DNA from: Paramacrobiotus metropolitanus
Taxonomy: Eukaryota; Tardigrada; Eutardigrada; Parachela; Macrobiotidae
NCBI RefSeq assembly: GCF_019649055.1
Contig: NW_026570278.1
Coordinates: 682,001-746,000, forward strand
Direction: 5' to 3'
Length of the DNA stretch: 64,000 nt
In this document: piece after piece, positions 29,742 through 41,009 of the stretch
Layout of the letters: every line of letters starts with the position of its first letter
How positions within the stretch are numbered: position 1 is the first letter of the stretch
The notes under the pieces: generated by a model
What the model saw: the letters and a program-made list of their open reading frames with translations, nothing else
Told to the model about the DNA's origin: nothing
Databases searched by the model: none
Program-made: the position numbers and the translations under genes

Positions 29742-31642
29742 ACTAAGAAAATTAGCAGCACAACTGATGCTTGAAACGTGGATTACTGACCACAGGAACG
29801 GTGATCGGCGGGAAAAAGTTGACTTTTCATCCCTATTAATATTATTACGGCAGCAAAGCGCATAGCGCTACTAGGGACTTCAAGCCTCGTCGAAGAATAA
29901 AACATAATTTTTCATATATGCAACAACGCAATCTCAAAGCCGAGGTTCATAATCTTTGCTAAGGGGTGGCATCTTGTTCTCCGCTTATTTGTTACAAGCT
30001 TCTTTTAGTCCATATTTGTCAATTAATGTTACATGGCAATCTTCGTCTTGAACAACACAGAATTTGCAGAAGTCTTGTAATCAGAATTCTGCTTTTAAAT
30101 ACATGTATTCGCGGAAACGGTTTTGCGCGAGCCAATTTCATTTTATGTGTATACAGTTTATATAATGCATACTGGAAGTGCTACATTAAAATAAAAGTCT
30201 TTGCTGCGAAAAAAAGTAGGACTTCGGTTTTGGTTGGCATTTATGGCATTGTGGGTTATACTTGTGAAGACCGTACAGAGCTGTAATTTTTTTGCGGCTT
30301 AGGCGGCTCATTGTAATTTTCTTTGCAGTTTGAAATGGTGCTGGCGCCCCGCGTAATGTATGGTTGCGTCATTGTAACTTTGTTATGGTCAATCAGAACA
30401 AGCGCAACCACCTTTAGGTCGTCCACCTCATTTGGAATTTTCGCACTCGGGATACCTCACAATGTTTGCACTTCGCTTGGGAATAATGCCGCAGATGTCA
30501 ATTTATTTGGCATTTGCCAAATTGCACCGCTTGCAAGATGCCAGAGTCTGTAGATAAGTTCTGCTTCAAGTCGACTTACAGGTTTAAAAAAATGTTAGAG
30601 ATTTCAAGGTAAACCGACATTATCTGCGTTATTCCGTTAAAGTATTTTGACAATGATGTCGTACGACACACTTTCGCTGTACTGTTCCAGCCATCGAACT
30701 GGATTATGACCATACGGCTGCATAGAGTGTACGTGCAGCCATGATGCGAAACTCCGTTCGGATGACTGGAGCTGTACATGGAACGGTTGTGCGACGTCTA
30801 ATATTTTCCCTATACGCAGATTTTCGTACTACTATTTATTCGACTTGAAGTCGACTTCAAGTTAATAACTTGACTTGAGCTTCCAAGTCGAGTCAAAAAA
30901 GTTAACTTGGATGTCCAAGTACTGTAGTTCATAAATTTTGAATATTTGTGAAACCGAGTCGAAAGTCAAGTCAAGTTATTAACTCAAGTTTTTGGCATCC
31001 CTACTTGTTACTGATTATGTGGTCGCCTTATTTCGCCAGCATCGAATAATTGACTTCCACAAACTTCCGGCAAAATATGCAAGCCGCTAGATCTAATTAA
31101 GTATTAATTTTACAACTGTCATTTCTTTTTAATTCGTGGCAAAAAGCAATTGGATAAGCAAGGAAAAAAGCTTGTCAAAATAATGCTGTCATCGGAAGAC
31201 GTCATGCTTGTTAACTCGTTACAGCTAACACAAGTGAAATTCTGATGTACGAAACCAGTTAACATTATCGAGCAGCAGGTAGCACCAGCATCATATTTCA
31301 GCAAATACCCTCAGTTTACTTTATATGTATGTGCCTACCATACGTCACCTCAACTCTCAAGGGTCGCTGTAGTGCTACATCCCGAGCCATCTCAATCTGC
31401 GAGCGCAAGCCCACCGTTATCTTTGGACAGAAACAGGCCTTACATAAAGCGTTGTGAAAGTATGCGTTGTAATGTAACCATGAAAGCTGTCTATGGCTTT
31501 CTGTAACACAGATCAGCGACGATTTATTACTGCATTCTGTAGTTGCCGCTTATGAAAAGAAAGGGTGCGCGAAATTTAAGCTTTTTTTTGACTTTCTGCA
31601 AGTGAATTTCAAAAGATTTATTCTCTGTTTACCCCCTTCACC
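29742..31642. other. Non-coding stretch with a CAAGTCAAGT-type element
   Basis: No supported gene. At about 30836-31000 there is an inverted pair (GACTTCAAGTTAATAACTTGACTTGAG and its near complement) of the ACTTGACTTG type, seen in many invertebrate MITEs. Confidence 0.35.
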
Positions 31643-34543
31643 ATGGCCAAACGCACCCTCCACTACTACCTGCAGAAAGGTCGTTCGTGGGCGGGCCAAG
31701 AAATTATTACGGAAGCCCTCGTCGTTCTGTGGCTCGCCATCCAAATCTCTATGAAATTCGGAATGCGTTCTCTTCCGCAGTGGAAAAATAATCGAGTGGA
31801 TCCCGACGCTCCCCTGGGATTGGACAAAGTCATGCAATTTTTTGGATGCGTAAGAATCATTTTATTCACATTTGCATATCCGAACTAGGAAAGCTTTGAA
31901 ACTAAACTCGAACTCTAAGCTTGCTTCTTACTTTATAAAACGGTTGTAACTGATGTGGGACGCAATCTGAATTATTCCAACAAACCAACAGCGTGCTACG
32001 TAAACCGTTCCATACGTGCAAAACGTTTCATGCGTTCTCTTTGAAGCTATTTAGCGATTTTGTGACAATAAAGTTGTTGCATCAGTAAAAAAGATTTTTT
32101 GTTGATTCTATCGTCATGGATAGCGCGCCGCAAGGTACCTTAGAAAACCTGAATTATTTAGCTGCATTCGGTATTATTACGTGCTAATCTTGTACGTATG
32201 CGGGCGGTGCGCCTATATTGTGTTGTGCGAACTGGCGATCTGATTTGTTTGTTTCCGGTAGAGTAAGAGTGGCTGCTTTTGGGACAATGTGATGTCTACG
32301 TGGACATACTCTTCCAGTTCAACGATAACACTAGAAAACACCCCATATGGTACGATTCTCCCGTCCCGAGCCGCTGTCGGCTACATGGGCACATTGGCCA
32401 CCGTCAGCGCCAGTGCCATCTTGGCGGTGATTGTCTGCTGCTCGCTGTACGTCAACGCGTCCTGCGAGCGTCCGGCCTGGCAGTATCACTTTCGGTGCTG
32501 TCGACAGTTATCCGCGATGTTCTGTTACACGGGATACGACATTCCATTCTGCATTGGGATGGTGCTGCGCTATCTGCTGTTGCTGCTTGGATTAGGATGC
32601 ACTGCAGCGTTATGGCTGCTGCTTTGTGCATTACCAATCGTCCTCGTAGCGGTAACGGTGGTGGTGGTAGTTACTAGCACTGTGGGCGTAAACGGAGTGT
32701 TTCCCTCGTGTGTCGTCGTTATCTGCCTGTTAACGTTGAACTGTATCGGGAGATTGTTCGGAATGTGGATGGATGAACCATATTGGACAACAATTTGTAA
32801 GAAAATGCGGTAAGTACTATTTAACCGCAAGTTTTCATTAAGGTGGTTCATTTCACAATTTTTCGGAATGTGCATTGACAGAAGGACCCAAACCCATCAA
32901 TCTAAATTCATGTATTTCCCGGCGGAGTATATTTTTGCTGTTGAAGCTGGTGTCGCCCCAACGAGGCGCTTGTGCTACATGTTTTGCGGAAAATGCGCGT
33001 TGTTTACACTGTGCTGCACGGTCGCCGTGGTTCACCTGTACACAGTGCTGTTGGCGTTTCCTAGACGGGTTAGAGCGTTCCCATTTGAATCGATCTTCTG
33101 GACTGCGGGAAGCGGCATTGATCACTGCGGCACCCATACCACGGTACTCAATGCCGCAAAACAAGTTCTCGTTCTTATAACCGCCGACTTCCGGCTTTTC
33201 GCTTTCGACGATCGAAAGATAGACCAACTATAACTTATGACATTACTCACACCTGAGAAATCTATACCTTTTAAATACAATTAAAAATCCTTAAAACACT
33301 TTTTTAAAATGAATAATTATGGGAATTTCGATAATTTTGATTCTGTGCCCACCGAAGTCGCAAGTTAAGAACAAACCGGGGTAACCGAATTTAACACTAA
33401 TGGGGGATATCGTTTGAAAGCGCCGAATTTTTACTGCTGATTTACAGACAAAAGTTAGTTTCGGGAGGACACTTAAGGTTTGCAGAATCACTTCAAGATA
33501 CATACCGAAAACTTTCACTTTTGCGCACCCCCAAACACATTTTTGTATCGTTTTATTGCATCCAATCCAGAAGCCAAGTGATTTGTATACGATGGTGTGA
33601 AAACTGTTTATACGCGCAACTTCCAGTTGGGAAGTTATGGACGAAATTTGATTCCGAACAGGTTAAATGCAAGAAGGAGTACTTGAAGTACCAAAAGTCT
33701 CATTTTGAACCCATTTCCTTCTAGCTTTTGCAGACAGAGGCATATACGTATAAAAATAGTTTTAACAGGAAACCAGGCTTCCATCATGTTTTTCAAATTT
33801 AAATATTAATTTCAAAAAATAATTTTAAAATTGGGAAACACTTCCTGAATTCTGGTTCCGTGTCAGAACGGTTACGTTCATGTGCTTTTTTGTGAAAATT
33901 TGAAAGAGATCGGTCGTTGTCGAGACTTTCGGTACTCCCTCTTGTTTTCGTACCTTTCGGAATATCGTTTCACCCATAATTTTCCAACAGGATATTTTGT
34001 GCACAAACGGTTTTCGCACTAAATTATTCAAATTATTTAGCTACAGAATGCAATAAACGATGCAAAAAGGTGTTAGGGAGTGCGCGAGAGTGGAAGTTTC
34101 TGTGTATGTACCGCATTTGGGCACCATGTACCGGGTCCCTTCCCTTACGTTGCGGTAGCCTAATCGCAGCAGGATGCTTGTGTTTACAGGGGCTAAATTA
34201 CATTGATGCAATGATTTCGCGATGGAATGATAGTGTAAGTGACATTTTTCTTGATCACCCTGTAATCAGTACTCATTTTATAGCCTCGTTGTTCTTCTAG
34301 TTCCTGGAAGTCTTCATGTTGATTGAATGCTTTGGAATTCTTGTGATAATCGGCCTCACAGTGGCGCTGTTCATTGCAAAGCGCTATGCTGGGCGTTTCT
34401 TCTGCTATCTGGTGAATTGTTTCTGCCTAAACGACGCCGGGGAGCACAGTAATCGTATTGAAAGGTGCGGACTGAAATTTGAAGGTAGTAGTGATACCGG
34501 GAATCACAGTGGCACTGGCTGGTACTGGCTGGTTGCAGAATAG
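31643..34543 (+). CDS. Multi-pass membrane protein of an unrecognised family, copy A (intact)
   Basis: Five exons: 31643-31849, 32262-32809, 32882-33143, 34190-34234 and 34301-34543. All introns are GT-AG and phases agree, giving about 434 residues. The start has an ideal context (CACCATGGCC). Exon 2 encodes a Cys-rich loop flanked by hydrophobic segments (GTLATVSASAILAVIVCCSLYV; LRYLLLLLGLGCTAALWLLL, then PIVLVAVTVVVVVTS; VFPSCVVVICLLTLNCIGRLFG). Exon 3 adds CALFTLCCTVAVVHLYTVL, and exon 5 adds FGILVIIGLTVALFIAK. I recognise no family, and a lineage-specific polytopic membrane protein is most likely. An alternative final splice from about 34470 into the exon at 35170 cannot be excluded. Intron 3 holds a MITE. 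Confidence 0.6.
33475..34146. mobile_element. Partial member of the GGGAARTGGSCCGGTACAT MITE family, inside intron 3 of copy A
   Basis: The right end (GCACCATGTACCGGGTCCCTTCCCTTA) and interior (AAAACACTTTCACTTTTGCGC-like, AACGGTTTTCGCAC, TTTAAATATTAATTTCAAAA) match the complete copies at 48373 and 51156. The left terminal repeat is not recognisable. The flanking TTAA on the right is TTAC. Confidence 0.5.
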
Positions 34544-35169
34544 GGTATCCGTACAGTTTTTTTTTTAACGCGTACTGTCACCGCAGCAAAATGTAGAACG
34601 GCGTAGAGAATTATTGTGTCTGAAAAGCAGAAATCTTAAAAAGGTTAGATTTTCCAACACAGCTTGAAACTGGTTCTCCAAACACAACTGAAAACTCCAT
34701 GGAAACCTAAAGAAATGCCGAACTAAGAAAAACAAAAATTGAAAAACCCAAAACAAAATCTACGAGCAGTGCCAATACCATAACCACTATTAATACACGC
34801 AACAAACAAGCAATAGTGGCTTCTCTATTCAATAAACAATCAATCATTATCATTGTTCAAATATCGCAAACTGTACCAGAGCCAAGACTGCCTGAATACC
34901 CCAGTTATTTTTTGACGAAATCCAGTTCATAGCAAGAATGTTTTTAAAAAATACCTGCTTTGTGATGCGGAGAGATTAATATGCTGTATTTTCCAAAATG
35001 AAAAAATGTGGGTACGCTGTGACGCGCATCGTGCGATACTACTTCGTAATTAGAAATTGAAATGGTAGAAATTAGCTGTTAGTAGGCTGGCAGATAATGT
35101 CTTGATCACGGCCTCAGTACTTCGAAATTCGAATCGTTGTTGCTGTAATAATTACCGGTATATCAGGGT

Positions 35170-35604
35170 TGTGTGATCGCCAGGGTGCAGTCTTGCGCGT
35201 GCTACCAACTGGGTTATGCTGTCATGGACAGCCTGGTTATTCTTCGCTGTGCCAGCTGCTGGATGTTCCTCTCGTTCCCGCTGGCCGAATTCCTTCTGCA
35301 CGAGAGTCTGCAGTTGCCGGTATTGCTGATCGCTCAGCTGGTATATTTCATATTGCAATTCTTTTGGTTATTTGACGCCTTCGGCAATAATCAGCGGATG
35401 GCGGAATCAGCCAGTGAAGCTGCTAGGGCGCATTCTCTTATACCTGACGATATCGCGGGCAAAGGAATGACCAGCGTCGAAAAAGAGGAATGCGGAAAAT
35501 GTTCGCAATGTGCGTTCCCCATGAATCTGTGCTGCGACATGGATCAGAATCGAAAGAGTCTTGATTATACCGCCCACACACGGAAAAACTGGGACTGTGT
35601 CTGA
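35170..35604 (+). CDS. 2-TM Cys-rich protein or terminal exon, paralogue A
   Basis: Open from an AG acceptor (GTATATCAG) to TGA at 35602-35604. It encodes YQLGYAVMDSLVILRCASCW, hydrophobic segments (MFLSFPLAEFLLHE; LPVLLIAQLVYFILQFFWLF), an acidic linker, and a CGKCSQCAFPMNLCCDMD cluster. It parallels 29398-29741, and comes 627 nt after copy A of the membrane-protein gene, in the same place relative to the next copy. It is therefore either that gene's last exon or a companion gene duplicated with it. Confidence 0.4.
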   Translation, partial: CVIARVQSCACYQLGYAVMDSLVILRCASCWMFLSFPLAEFLLHESLQLPVLLIAQLVYFILQFFWLFDAFGNNQRMAESASEAARAHSLIPDDIAGKGMTSVEKEECGKCSQCAFPMNLCCDMDQNRKSLDYTAHTRKNWDCV

Positions 35605-36703
35605 TGGGACATACAGCACAATCCGCTCGTGGGTCGCTTTTAATTGTCGCTGCAATGAAATGATTAAGCATCTTTAAATCTATTACCAAATATTATGCGA
35701 GATATCGGTTCTGTTTACAGTACAGATATGTGCAGTTTCGTTTGCATATTTGAGGGCTTGCATATTACGTACTTAATCGTACCGCCACACATTTTTTTAT
35801 TGATAATTCGGCTATATTAATATCTTTGTCTCTCGGTAGTATACTGACCGATGTATTTCTGTTGCACACTACAGTGCAAGCGAAAGTTGCTATAAGTGAA
35901 CTTTAAATAAACTGCCGTGTCACTACCGGATTAACAGGGCAAAACATGCGAAATCTGCCTTAGAAACCATTTATTTCATAACGTACGGCCGCTACTGCTT
36001 GGTACGCCATTAGATGAGCAAAGAAATCCAAAGGAAATTCAGGAAAAGACGAGTGCCTGGCGCCGTTTTTTGTTAAAATGGGCAAAATATTTGGATATGT
36101 AAGTCGGCGTTTCATTAGAGCAGTCCTGTCAGTCAAAGAAAATTTTGATGTGGGCAAAATGTTACTTTTTTATTTCTTTCCTCTGCTTTTTTACTCTTTG
36201 CCAGTTCTAATTTATTATCTTTGTTGAATGATACGTTAAACACTTTGCTCCGAATCGTTTGCTAATGGGACAATGTTGTATGAAGCGAACGTCTGTTCAA
36301 ATTTTTTGTTTGTTTGTTTATCAGTCCAAGAAATACAGTAATTGTACTCTGTAATTGTTTTCTGTTGTAACGTACGGTGTGTCGGAGACGTTGCGCACAT
36401 TAACCTGCCCAAGTTGCTTACATTCATAATTAATGTTCTGTTAAACGTACTTGTAACGCAAAATTCGTAAATTACTGAATGGCGCATCGTAACCTTAATG
36501 AATAGCATCTTATCTGGGCGGAAGAGCCCATGAAGATGTGAGCTGCTAAGCGTAGCTAAGATAAGAGAAGAATGATAGTCGATAAAAAGGTATAAAATAT
36601 GAAAGGTACAAAAATCATGAGTCAACAATCTTGTATCACACTCTTAAATCGTAATCACAGTAAATCAAATTCTCTAATAAATTTTTTCAATAATTTTTGG
36701 CAG
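35605..36703. other. Spacer upstream of copy B, with a very degenerate exon-1 remnant
   Basis: Around 36010-36095 a short stretch ending FVKMGKIFGY followed by GTAAGT resembles the exon-1 end and donor of copies A and C. The rest is unrecognisable. Confidence 0.3.
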
Positions 36704-38400
36704 CCGATGACCGACTGTTTATGGGATGAAGTGATGTCTACCTGGGTACCTTCTTCCGCTACGCAAACTGCGCTCAGCGGAACTCACTTTAATTTGGTCT
36801 ACCCATCCAAGACCCGTTTTGGGATACACAGGCACAGTCGCCATGGTTTTCACCAGCGCCAGGCTGCGGTTGTATGCTGCTCGCCGTACATTAATCGAGA
36901 GTGGGAGCATCCGCCCTGCCAGTATCACTTTCACCAATGTCAACAGTTGGCAGCGGTTTTTGCTTACCCTGGCGACGAAATTCCGTCGTGCATTGCAACC
37001 GTCCTGCGTTGTCTGCCACTGCTGATCGAATAGGGTTGCGTTGCCACTGCTTGGTTGTTTATCTGCGCATTACCGGTCGTTACCGTAGCGGCGACCTTGG
37101 TTGTGGTAATGGCTAAACTACACGGCACCGAGGATGCTTTCCCTTCCTGTGTCGCCCCTGTCTATTTGCTGGCACTGCACTGCCTCGGGAGATTGTGCGG
37201 AGGGTTAGATGGATCGGCCTTATTTTGCACCGGTTTACAAGAAAATTCGGTAAATACCGTATTTTTCGAAATGAAAGCTTCCTCGAGATTTGAAGCCTCC
37301 TCTACCATATAAGCCTCGCCTCCCCCTGATTTTGCAATACTTCCCCGTTTGTTTTTTCAAAATACTCCACCATATAAGCCTCCCCCTGGGTATCGATGAA
37401 AATTTAAAAGCCCCGGGCTTCTAATCCGAAAAATACGGTACCTACGCATGCAATGCAAAAATCATTTACGCCCAACATTTTAAAAAAAATATATGTATAA
37501 TTACTAATTCTGTTCTGTACTAAACGATGCTGCTTACCCGGAATGTGTCTAAATTCTGCCTGCTGGAAGCCAATTCCAGAAATAAATTGGCAACAAAGCC
37601 GAAGCGTGGGTACGCGCTCAGCTTGGAGTGCGCGATTTACACGTTGGGCTGCATAGCCGAAATTATTAGCTCCTTCCATATGACTACTGAATTCCCTATG
37701 GGAGCTAATCTGCTTGATCGGATGCGTCCCGATAAAGTCTTTGTGGACGATGGGCAACGGCACGACGCACTGCGTCAGCCCTACAACGGTACCCGCATAC
37801 CGCGCAACTGCGTTTCTTTAAATACGGTTGGAAATAAGGAAAAAAGATTTTTTATCCGTTTTTATTCTATCTTTCATATCAGATGAAACTTGTTCCATTT
37901 CGAACCGGCCAAATAGCTGGATTTGCACTCGCTGTCTGATTCTGGGGCAGCAGATATAATAGCAGATATACCACAATTTACCCAGAGAGCAGCAGAACAA
38001 GCTCTATTAATTTTTACCTTATTTCCGTTTCAAGCTTACAACAGCTTTTTTTCAGGAAAGATTTTCTTGATAATACAGTTTTGTACGTTTTGCAGGGGCT
38101 GGAGTACGCTGGTGCGATGACATCCTCCTGGGCTGCGAAGTCGTGATATTTTACCAGTAGATACCGTATATAGTCATCGATAATGCTTGGCAAGCGTCGT
38201 GGTTCACACTGTTCGTGAGACTTATTGTGATGGGCAGCAGCGCAGTGCTTCTTATTGGAAGTGGTTTTTCAGCTGCTCGTTTCGCAGCAGTTCGTTATGG
38301 TTTGGAATTTATTGACTAATTGGTGGAGTGCTTCGGCGCTGATGACAGGATGCGCACGAAGATTCCGTGTCCATGCCGCTCTCCGCGTCCGCTGCATTAA
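36704..38400 (+). pseudogene. Membrane-protein family copy B, degenerate
   Basis: Exon 2 (36704-37249) is preceded by a good acceptor (TTTTTGGCAG) and starts like copy C (PMTDCLWDEVM), but is 546 nt instead of 548. A frame change follows VYPSKT, and a TAG follows CLPLLIE. Exon 3 (about 37526-37788) keeps CLLEANSRNKLA and the conserved ACAACG|GTAC donor but has lost its acceptor AG. Exon 4 starts after TTTTGCAG at 38096 (GLEYAGAMTSSWAA) and soon reaches stops. A ~189-bp MITE lies in intron 2. A dead paralogue. Confidence 0.7.
37252..37442. mobile_element. Short MITE with TACCGTATTTTTCG ends in intron 2 of copy B
   Basis: TACCGTATTTTTCGAAAT at the left and ATCCGAAAAATACGGTA at the right are inverted copies. 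Interior units such as ACCATATAAGCCTC are repeated. Ends of this type are common in Tc1/mariner-derived MITEs. It begins 2 nt inside the GTAA splice donor of copy B exon 2. Confidence 0.65.
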
Positions 38401-38604
38401 TTACAACTCTGTCGTCGGATCTATAATGTGAATCCGCATCCGCAAAGATGAACGAGATGCTGTTGCTGTCCTGAATTTTAGCGGGGCCTTCCATTGCAGT
38501 TGGACTTGTCCGTTGTGTTCTGTCGATCATAAAAACGCATTACGCGAAGGAAATCTTATAAAGAAGTGGCAAAACAAAACTGCTTAATTGTGTCTTTGGC
38601 TTCG

Positions 38605-41009
38605 TTAATGGACTGATTTTATATTAAGGCAATAAGCCTGCTTTCTATTGCTAGTTTCATACCGGTCAGTGTAATGTTCGCCCCTCTCATCAGCGCCGCC
38701 GCCAAAGCACTGCATCAAATAAGCTAGAAATTCCCAGCCATAACGCACGGCTGAAAAACCCGCAGCTGAAATTGCACTTGCAGTTAGAAGCACTACGCTG
38801 CTGCCCATCAAAAGAAATCCCAAGAAAAGGGAAAACAACGAGGCTTCCCAAGCATCTTCGATTTTGATGTATTTGAATTGAGAGAATTTTGCCGCCCAAT
38901 ATGATGTCATCGCACCGTCGTGTGTTAGTCCCTGTAATCGGACAAAAAAGTAGCAATCAGACAGAGCCTAGCCTGCGTAAAAAAACCACCAAACGAATTG
39001 CCTAGAAATGATATAGTTCGTAGCCTGAAATGCTTAGCGCTTAAACTGTGATAATTATTTATGTCAACCCGGCAACTCGGGATATCAGCAACATTGACTG
39101 TTTTCTGCCAAACGCCGCTTGAAAAGTTTCACCTGCACTTACTTTCACCTCTCTTTTACTGACCATCCGTTTCCTAAAGTTTCCTAAGAAATCCGTTTCC
39201 TAAATTTTTCCTTTTGACCTTCATGCTTTTGGCATTAATCACATTACATATCGCACTTAAAAAGAATACAGAAATTGCGAAAAATACTGGCAGTTACGCG
39301 GTATTCGGTACCGTCGTATGGCTGACGCAGTGATTCGTGCTGTTGTCCATCATCCACAAGACTTTATCGGGCAGCACCCTGCCAAACAGTAGATGCGCTA
39401 TAGGGAATTCCGTAGTCATCTGATAGGACCTGATCACTGTGAACACACAGCCCAGCGTGAAAGTCGCACACTCCCCGCAGAACGCGTAACAACGCTTCAG
39501 CGGTATTGCCAATTTATTTCCCGAGTCGGCTTCCAGAAGACAGTATTTGGACACTTTCAGTGTAAGCAGCATCCTTTTGCGGAGAATAAAAATTTATTTT
39601 AGGAATCATATACTCTTAAGCTTGTGCGTAAATATATTTTGCTTCACGCACGTTCAGATAGTGCGCTACTTACTTAATTTCCTTGTAGACCTTTGCAAAA
39701 TAAGGCCAATTCATCCACCCTCCGCACAATCTCCCAAGGCAGTGCAGTGCCAGCAGACAAACAGTGACGGCACAGGAAGGAAAAACAGCCTCGGTGCCGT
39801 ATATTCTGGCGACTGCCATAACCAGGGTAGCTGCTAAGAGAACGACAGGTAATACGCAGACAAACAGCCACACAGCGGCAACGCAACCCAATCCGACCAG
39901 CAGCGGCAGACAACGCAGGATCGTTCCAATGCATGACGGAATGTCAGAACCAGTGTAAGCAAAAACCGCTGCCAATTGCTGACAATGGCGAAAGTGATAC
40001 TGCAAGGGCGGATGTTCCCAGTCGCGGTTGATGTACAGCGAACAGCACACGGCCACAGCCAAAATGGCGCTGATGCATACCATAGCAACTGTGCACATGT
40101 ATCCCACGGCGTGTTTTGATGGGTTGACTGCATCACAGGGAGTTTCGCCAAGCGTGGTTGGTTTAGCGGAAGAAGATTCCCATGGCACCATCACGTCATC
40201 CCATACACAGTCGGTCATCGGCTGTAATTAATAAAAAAATCAATTAGAAACTTCATCCGAGAACTTGTGGTAATATATTGTTCTCGATATGATGATTTAT
40301 GCACTTTTCCCTTCTCTACTTCTTATCATCTATCAGAATTCTTCTTTAAGTTATTTTCTATCCTGGCTACGCTGATCATCATGAAACTTCATTCGCTTCT
40401 TTTGCTTAAAAATAGATAAGCTGTTGTTAGGTAAAGTTAGGAAATGCGCATTCGGTACATTGGTATATGTATGTACGATCCAACTACATTTACTTACCTG
40501 CACTACAGAAACCGGCATTTACAAAGCGATTTGGGGCAGGATATTGTGCAGGACCACTCGTGACAGGAAATTCATTTTAATTATTTGGTGGACTGGTATA
40601 AAATAAGCTTTACTCGGGCTTTGACTTCGAACGGAACTGCCAAATTTACAGTGCATAACGTTTACCATTTAACTAAGATAAAAAGGAAAACTGTCACGAG
40701 CGCAAAGCAAATTAAGGTGCCTAAAATAATAGGTACTTGAATTCCGCTTGCTCGTAAATATTGGTGGATTGCAATTACGACCTTAGAAGAAATACAACTT
40801 ACATATCAAAAGAATTCGAGGAGTTTGTCCAATGCCAGCTGAGCGTTGGGATCTACCCGATTCGCCCGCCATTCCGGAAAGCAACGCATCCCGAATTTCA
40901 TACAGATTTGGCTGGCAAACCACAGAACGACGAAGGCTTCCGTAATGATCTCGTGATACCCCCAAGACTGACCTTTGTGAAAGTAATAGCGGAGCGTTCG
41001 TTTGTGCAT
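38605..41009 (-). pseudogene. Membrane-protein family copy C, inverted, one in-frame TGA
   Basis: Minus-strand exons: 41009-40803 (207 nt), 40221-39674 (548 nt), 39573-39312 (262 nt) and 38931-38605 (to stop). Exon 1-3 lengths equal those of copy A exactly. Splice sites are canonical (ATTACAG|CC, AA|GTAAGT, AAAAG|G, ACG|GTAC, TTACAG|GG). The start is CACCATGCAC. Codon 68 (40808-40806) is TGA where copy A has GGA, one codon before the exon-1 donor; otherwise 447 residues would be encoded. Hydrophobic segments are as in copy A. The small intron that splits exons 4 and 5 in copy A is absent. It is a recent pseudogene, an allele, or spliced differently at exon 1. Confidence 0.65.
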
